Source: CALGLS01 sp047626155
Lineage (GTDB): Bacteria > Bacteroidota > Bacteroidia > Chitinophagales > Saprospiraceae
Direction of reading: 5' to 3'
Assembly (NCBI GenBank): GCA_047626155.1
Contig: JBLHRR010000190.1
Location: 1 to 8,688 of the forward strand
Length of the DNA stretch: 8,688 nt
Of this stretch, positions 4,728-8,688 are shown one piece after another (the stretch's first letter is position 1; each line of letters starts with the position of its first letter). Below the pieces are notes generated by a model, which saw nothing but the letters and a program-made list of their open reading frames with translations, was not told the origin of the DNA and did not search any database. The position numbers were made by a program, and so were the translations under genes.

Positions 4728-7700
4728 GTGGAAAACCTTCAGCAGCTGTTAGAAAAATACAGAGACGACGCTCGTACTACACAAATTGTAGAAGCCCTCT
4801 CTGGAACATCACCGGCCCGTTTACAACTCAATGGGATGGTTGGTGCACAGATATCCTTTGTCCTGGCCGGAACCTACCTTGCCCGTCCCGCACATTATTT
4901 ACTCATCGCCAATGGTAAAGAAGAGGCGGCTTATATCCAAAATAATATCGCCGAACTTTTTGCTAAAAAAAGCATTCACTTCTTCCCGGACTCCTTCAAA
5001 CGCCCGATGTACTTCGAAGAGTTGAACAACTCCAATGTCTTACAACGGACGGAGACGATCAATCGTTTGATTTCCTCCAGCAGTTTGGGTGAAATTATCA
5101 TCACCTACCCGGAGGCGCTTTTTGAAAAAGTAGTGGCCCCTGAAGAATTGGAAAAGAACAAAATCGAGGTAAAAATAAAGGAAAAACTTGACGCAGATAC
5201 TTTGATAGACCTGCTAGTAAAATACGGCTTCCAACGTGTCGATTTTGTCTACGAGCCCGGACAGTTTTCCATTCGTGGAGGTATCTTTGACATCTTCTCT
5301 TATGGAAATGAATGGCCTTACCGAGTCGAGCTTTTTGATGATGAAGTAGAAAGCATCCGTACCTTCGATCCGACTACACAGTTATCCAAGCAGAAGATTT
5401 CCAGCATTTCCATTATCCCCAATATCAATACCCGCTTTAAGCAAAACCAAAAGGTATCGCTTTTTAAGGTCTTACCAAAAGATACAACGATTTGGGTGGA
5501 AAATCTGTCTGTGCTACTCGATAAATTACCAGAGTGTTTTGTTAAAGCTGATGCTTTTGCTAAAACCGTCTCTTCCATAGATGAGGACGAACTCGCTATT
5601 TTTATGCAGGGTCGGGCCTTCATTATGCCGCATGAAGTAATCGAAGACATTGAACCATTTAATCTACTCTCTTTTAGCATCAGCCAACAAAAAATAAAAC
5701 TCGATCAGCGTATTGATTATGGAACGAAGCCACAGCCGAGTTTCAATAAAAATTTCAAAATGCTGATAGAGAATCTACGAGCAAATATGGCTGCCGGTTT
5801 ACGCAATTATATTTTTGCTAAAAACCCTAGACAAATCGAGCGTTTCTACTCCATCTTTGAAGACCTGAAAGCGGAGGTAGAATTCCATCCCATTCCTCAG
5901 ACCATTAACGAAGGCTTTATAGATCACCAGTTGCAAATAGCTTGTTATACTGATCACCAAATCTTTGAACGATTCCACCGATTCAAACTAAAAAAAGGTT
6001 TTGCGAAAGACCAAGCCCTTAATCTGCGGATGCTAAAAGAGCTGCGCCCTGGTGATTTTGTAACACACATCGACTATGGTGTTGGCCGTTATTCTGGTTT
6101 GGAAAAACTGGACATCAACGGACACATTCAAGAGTCGATGCGCTTAGTTTATAAAAACAATGACCTGCTTTATGTGAGTATCAATGCCTTGCATAAAATT
6201 TCTAAATACGTCGGAAAAGAAGGAACGCCTCCTAAGCTAAATAAGCTGGGGACGGACACTTGGAAGATTGTCAAAAACAGAACGAAGAAGAAGGTCAAAG
6301 ACATTGCAAAAGACCTTATCAAGCTTTATGCAAAACGAAAAGCATCCGAGGGTTTCGCTTTTCCACCCGATGGTTATTTGCAAAATGAGTTAGAAGCTTC
6401 TTTCATTTTTGAAGATACACCCGATCAGTACAAAGCTACGCAAGCAGTCAAAGAAGACATGCAGAAACCTTATCCAATGGATCGCCTAGTATGTGGTGAT
6501 GTTGGTTTTGGAAAAACAGAGGTAGCCATTCGCGCTTCTTTCAAAGCCGTCATTGGTGGAAAACAAGTTGCAGTTTTGGTACCAACTACAATCCTTGCCT
6601 TGCAACATGCGAAAACATTTAGAGGTCGACTGGATGGCCTCGGTGTAACAGTCGACTACATCAATCGCTTTCGATCAACGGCGGAGAAAAAAGAAATTTA
6701 TGCTAAGCTAAAATCGGGCGAAATAGATATCGTTATCGGTACGCATGGTTTACTAAATAAAGAAATTGGTTTCAATGATCTTGGTCTTCTTATTATTGAT
6801 GAAGAACAAAAGTTCGGGGTAACCGCAAAAGAAAAACTGCGTAACCTAAAAATTAATGTTGACACCTTAACATTAACCGCTACGCCAATACCGAGGACCC
6901 TTCAGTTTTCGCTGATGTCCGCCCGTGATTTATCTGTTATAAATACACCGCCACCGAACCGTCAGCCGATACATACCGAGGTGAGGTTGCTTAGCCCAGA
7001 GTTGGTCAAGGAATCGATCTACTACGAAATTACTAGAGGAGGGCAGGTTTTCTTTGTTCACAATCGAGTGAAGAGTTTGCCGGATATGATGGCTTACATT
7101 TCGCGACTCTGTCCTGATTTGGATATTGCCATGGCTCACGGCCAAATGGAATCCAAGCAGTTGGAAAAAACGCTGGTTGATTTTATCGAAAGAAAATACG
7201 ATGTCATCGTTTGTACGAATATTGTTGGAACCGGTATGGATATTTCCAACGCCAATACTATTATGATCAACAATGCCCATCATTTTGGAATGAGTGATTT
7301 GCATCAATTAAGAGGTCGTGTTGGACGAAGTAATCGAAAGGCATTTTGCTACTTGCTTACTCCTTCCCTATCCAGTCTGACTGCAGATGCTCGTAAGCGG
7401 CTAAAAACCCTGGAGGAAAACTCCGAGCTTGGCAGCGGTTTCAATATCGCCATGCGCGACCTTGATATCCGTGGTGCAGGATCATTGTTAGGAGCGGAGC
7501 AGAGTGGTTTTATTTCCGACATTGGTTATGAGACTTATCAGAAGATTTTGGAAGAAGCCATTTTGGAATTGAAGGAAACGGAGTTCAAAGACGTTTTCAA
7601 AGAAGAGCTTGAGAAGAAGCGCGAGTACGTTCGCGATGTAACCTTGGAGGCCGATATAGAAATGTTGATTCCCGATAACTACATCACCAACATTCAGGAA

Positions 7701-8111
7701 CGCCTGAACTTATACACGGAACTAGATCATATTAAAAAGGAAGAAGACTTGATTGCTTTTGAACAAAAATTAGCTGATCGATTTGGCGACATCCCAAAAC
7801 CTGTAAAAGAATTGTTTGACGGCTTACGCTTACGTTGGGTTTGTAAGTCTATGGGCTTTGAAAGGTTGATGCTGAAAAGTAATAAATTACGTTGCTTCTT
7901 CATTAGTAATCCACAATCACCATTTTACGAAACGACCTTTTTCCAAAACATGGTACAGTTTGTTTCGATACACGGTAGCCAACGTGGCTTCGTATTCAAG
8001 AAAACAACGCGGCATTTTATTTTGATCAAAGAAGGGATTAAGAGTCTTCAAGAAACTAGAAAGGAGTTAGAGGCTTTGTTTGATGATGTCGAGGCGAGGA
8101 CGGTTTCTTAG
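4728..8111 (+). CDS. mfd: Transcription-repair coupling factor Mfd
   Basis: A 1127-aa ATP-dependent translocase, full length for the family (E. coli 1148 aa). It recognises RNA polymerase stalled at a DNA lesion, pushes it off, and recruits UvrA for nucleotide excision repair. Domains: an N-terminal UvrB-like module without a Walker A (to about 340, with GQFSIRGGIFDIF at 178-190), then the CarD-like RNA polymerase-interacting domain (LRPGDFVTHIDYGVGRYSGL from 439). The RecG-like motor follows, with Walker A GDVGFGKTE (590-598, K596), Walker B DEEQ (691-694), TATPIPR (717-723) and motif VI QLRGRVGR (860-867). The autoinhibitory TRCF domain is at about 982-1080. The start is GTG 4728 (MENLQQLLEKYRDD); the next Met is residue 37 and no better upstream start exists. 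All key motor residues are intact. It appears monocistronic. Confidence 0.97.
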   Translation: MENLQQLLEKYRDDARTTQIVEALSGTSPARLQLNGMVGAQISFVLAGTYLARPAHYLLIANGKEEAAYIQNNIAELFAKKSIHFFPDSFKRPMYFEELNNSNVLQRTETINRLISSSSLGEIIITYPEALFEKVVAPEELEKNKIEVKIKEKLDADTLIDLLVKYGFQRVDFVYEPGQFSIRGGIFDIFSYGNEWPYRVELFDDEVESIRTFDPTTQLSKQKISSISIIPNINTRFKQNQKVSLFKVLPKDTTIWVENLSVLLDKLPECFVKADAFAKTVSSIDEDELAIFMQGRAFIMPHEVIEDIEPFNLLSFSISQQKIKLDQRIDYGTKPQPSFNKNFKMLIENLRANMAAGLRNYIFAKNPRQIERFYSIFEDLKAEVEFHPIPQTINEGFIDHQLQIACYTDHQIFERFHRFKLKKGFAKDQALNLRMLKELRPGDFVTHIDYGVGRYSGLEKLDINGHIQESMRLVYKNNDLLYVSINALHKISKYVGKEGTPPKLNKLGTDTWKIVKNRTKKKVKDIAKDLIKLYAKRKASEGFAFPPDGYLQNELEASFIFEDTPDQYKATQAVKEDMQKPYPMDRLVCGDVGFGKTEVAIRASFKAVIGGKQVAVLVPTTILALQHAKTFRGRLDGLGVTVDYINRFRSTAEKKEIYAKLKSGEIDIVIGTHGLLNKEIGFNDLGLLIIDEEQKFGVTAKEKLRNLKINVDTLTLTATPIPRTLQFSLMSARDLSVINTPPPNRQPIHTEVRLLSPELVKESIYYEITRGGQVFFVHNRVKSLPDMMAYISRLCPDLDIAMAHGQMESKQLEKTLVDFIERKYDVIVCTNIVGTGMDISNANTIMINNAHHFGMSDLHQLRGRVGRSNRKAFCYLLTPSLSSLTADARKRLKTLEENSELGSGFNIAMRDLDIRGAGSLLGAEQSGFISDIGYETYQKILEEAILELKETEFKDVFKEELEKKREYVRDVTLEADIEMLIPDNYITNIQERLNLYTELDHIKKEEDLIAFEQKLADRFGDIPKPVKELFDGLRLRWVCKSMGFERLMLKSNKLRCFFISNPQSPFYETTFFQNMVQFVSIHGSQRGFVFKKTTRHFILIKEGIKSLQETRKELEALFDDVEARTVS

Positions 8112-8120
8112 TATTACACA

Positions 8121-8155
8121 AAAAATAATTTCCCGATTTCTTTGGTGGAAAAGAT
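8121..8155 (+). repeat. Diverged copy of the left arm of the 8575-8677 foldback, just after mfd
   Basis: Aligned without gaps to 8575-8609, 29 of 35 bases agree. CCCGATTT and GGAAA(A/C)GAT are kept, and both copies have exactly seven divergent bases between ATTT and GGAAA. The copy starts 10 nt after the mfd stop, in direct orientation, 454 bp from its match. No matching right arm lies beside it, so it can form only a weak TTTCC/GGAAA stem. It lies between the convergent ends of mfd and the small membrane gene. It may be a decayed half of a dispersed element or part of a terminator. Confidence 0.65.
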
Positions 8156-8158
8156 AAA

Positions 8159-8356
8159 TTATAAATAAATCATCGCAGTGCTCCCTCCTCCTACCGGCGG
8201 CAAATACAAGTAATAATAAGCGACGAACAAAGAAGCCAACAATCCAGATACAGCCAGCCAAAAACGGCTCGTCTTATAACAATTCCACTTCCGCTCCGCG
8301 ATTAAGTAGATCATATAAGAAGCGAAGGCTACATTAGTGAATAAGATAGCTAACAT
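8159..8356 (-). CDS. Small two-helix membrane protein, hypothetical
   Basis: A 65-aa frame from ATG 8356-8354, convergent with mfd (47 bp apart). It begins MLAILFTNVAFASYMIYLIA (helix 1, about 1-20), then a short basic loop ERKWNCYKTSR, then WLAVSGLLASLFVAYYYLYL (helix 2, about 33-52), and ends in a Gly-rich tail (PPVGGGSTAMIYL). The charge pattern suggests the loop is cytoplasmic. The ATG follows TAGTAACAATT, an A/T-rich leader of the kind this phylum uses. No family is recognised. Two well-formed helices make coding likely, but no homology can be shown here. The overlapping frame at 8067-8261 runs antisense to the mfd end and is rejected. Confidence 0.55.
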   Translation of the reverse strand: MLAILFTNVAFASYMIYLIAERKWNCYKTSRFWLAVSGLLASLFVAYYYLYLPPVGGGSTAMIYL

Positions 8357-8688
8357 AATTGTTACTATTTAAAATGGTTTTTTGACGAATTCTATGTTTT
8401 ATGGTTGCTTAAATAGGTTTTCAATCGGAGGGCTATCAAAGCATTCTTATCAATAGACTTCAACAGGAGGGAAAGCGTTGCATCGGACAATTTTTTAATT
8501 TTGCCTCTCTCATCTGAATGCATCTCAATATCTCGTCTTTCCTATTGTCAGATCCTAAACCTAAGTGTTACACTAAAATTAACTTCCCGATTTTTTTCAT
8601 GGAAACGATTATGTAAACCACTCTTCCTGTGGTCGTTTTGATTTACATAATCGTTTCCAAATCGGGAAGTTAATTTTTCGTTGTTACT
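8357..8688. other. 332-bp non-coding right end containing a possible promoter and the foldback
   Basis: No frame longer than about 20 codons is convincing on either strand. TAATTTTG at 8496-8503 is a perfect TAnnTTTG -7 match on the plus strand, but the nearest -33-like sequence (GTTG, 8477-8480) is only 15 nt away. AGGAGGG occurs at 8465-8471 with no useful frame after it. A plus transcript from about 8510 would run into the foldback at 8575 and could be a small RNA or the leader of a gene beyond the window. Confidence 0.45.
8575..8677. repeat. Large imperfect foldback (36 bp paired) with inner hairpin
   Basis: The left arm 8575-8593 (AAAATTAACTTCCCGATTT) pairs exactly with 8659-8677, 19 bp. 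After a one-sided 7-nt bulge, TTTTCAT (8594-8600), the arm continues with GGAAACGATTATGTAAA (8601-8617), exactly paired with 8642-8658, 17 bp. The 24-nt loop contains CCAC-tcttcct-GTGG (8618-8632). Both outer ends run into A/T tracts, so each strand reads as stem then T-run, as in a bidirectional terminator. The length and symmetry also fit a small MITE- or REP-like element. Its left arm recurs at 8121. Confidence 0.85.

Noticed and set aside
5318..5680. Minus-strand open frames within mfd (also 6930-7307)
   Set aside because: Antisense shadows of a fully intact, motif-complete mfd.
8067..8261. 64-codon minus-strand frame overlapping the mfd end
   Set aside because: It overlaps both mfd and the better-supported two-helix frame 8159-8356, and its composition (Arg-rich RRLLLLVFAAGRRRE) looks like antisense of mfd.
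8575..8677. Invertible DNA switch (recombinase inverted repeats)
   Set aside because: Only 24 bp separate the arms and they contain no promoter or gene; no recombinase is in the window.
1..8688. CRISPR array, tRNA, rRNA, transposase or phage genes
   Set aside because: No periodic direct repeats with spacers, no cloverleaf or rRNA-like sequence, and no mobile-element protein motifs were seen on either strand.

Overview
The window looks like a chromosomal segment of a Bacteroidota bacterium, most likely Sphingobacteriaceae (Sphingobacterium or Pedobacter-like). The grounds are the AT-leaning composition, A-rich or featureless leaders instead of Shine-Dalgarno sites before most genes, a TTTG/TAnnTTTG-type promoter before mfd, a DUF4230 protein, and a small ECF sigma factor followed by a protein with the 'EKYL...DPFL' N-terminus typical of sigma-linked proteins in this phylum. 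The genus is inference.

Layout, left to right. (1) 1-1505, minus strand: a POT/PTR2 proton-coupled di/tripeptide transporter, cut by the window edge close to its C-terminus. (2) 1506-1994: a 489-bp intergenic stretch with no convincing gene but much symmetry: an inverted repeat enclosing three phased TTGTAA/TTACAA half-sites, then a cluster of short hairpins inside a 9-bp outer stem. (3) 1995-2825, plus: a secreted alpha/beta-hydrolase (esterase family). (4) 2922-3473 and 3485-3943, plus: an ECF-like sigma factor starting at TTG, and a one-TM anti-sigma-like partner 11 bp downstream. (5) 4026-4625, minus: a membrane-anchored DUF4230 protein. (6) 4728-8111, plus: full-length mfd, the transcription-repair coupling factor, with a promoter so close to its GTG start that the mRNA may be leaderless. 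(7) 8159-8356, minus: a probable 65-aa two-TM protein convergent with mfd. (8) 8357-8688: non-coding, ending in a 36-bp-paired foldback; a diverged copy of its left arm (29/35 identical) lies just after the mfd stop.

The genes do not form one pathway. The only obvious functional pair is the sigma factor with its membrane partner. mfd, the transporter and the esterase are independent housekeeping or nutritional genes. No transposase, phage, CRISPR, tRNA or rRNA was seen. The most interesting unexplained material is the non-coding structure in 1704-1949 and the foldback family at 8121-8155 and 8575-8677.
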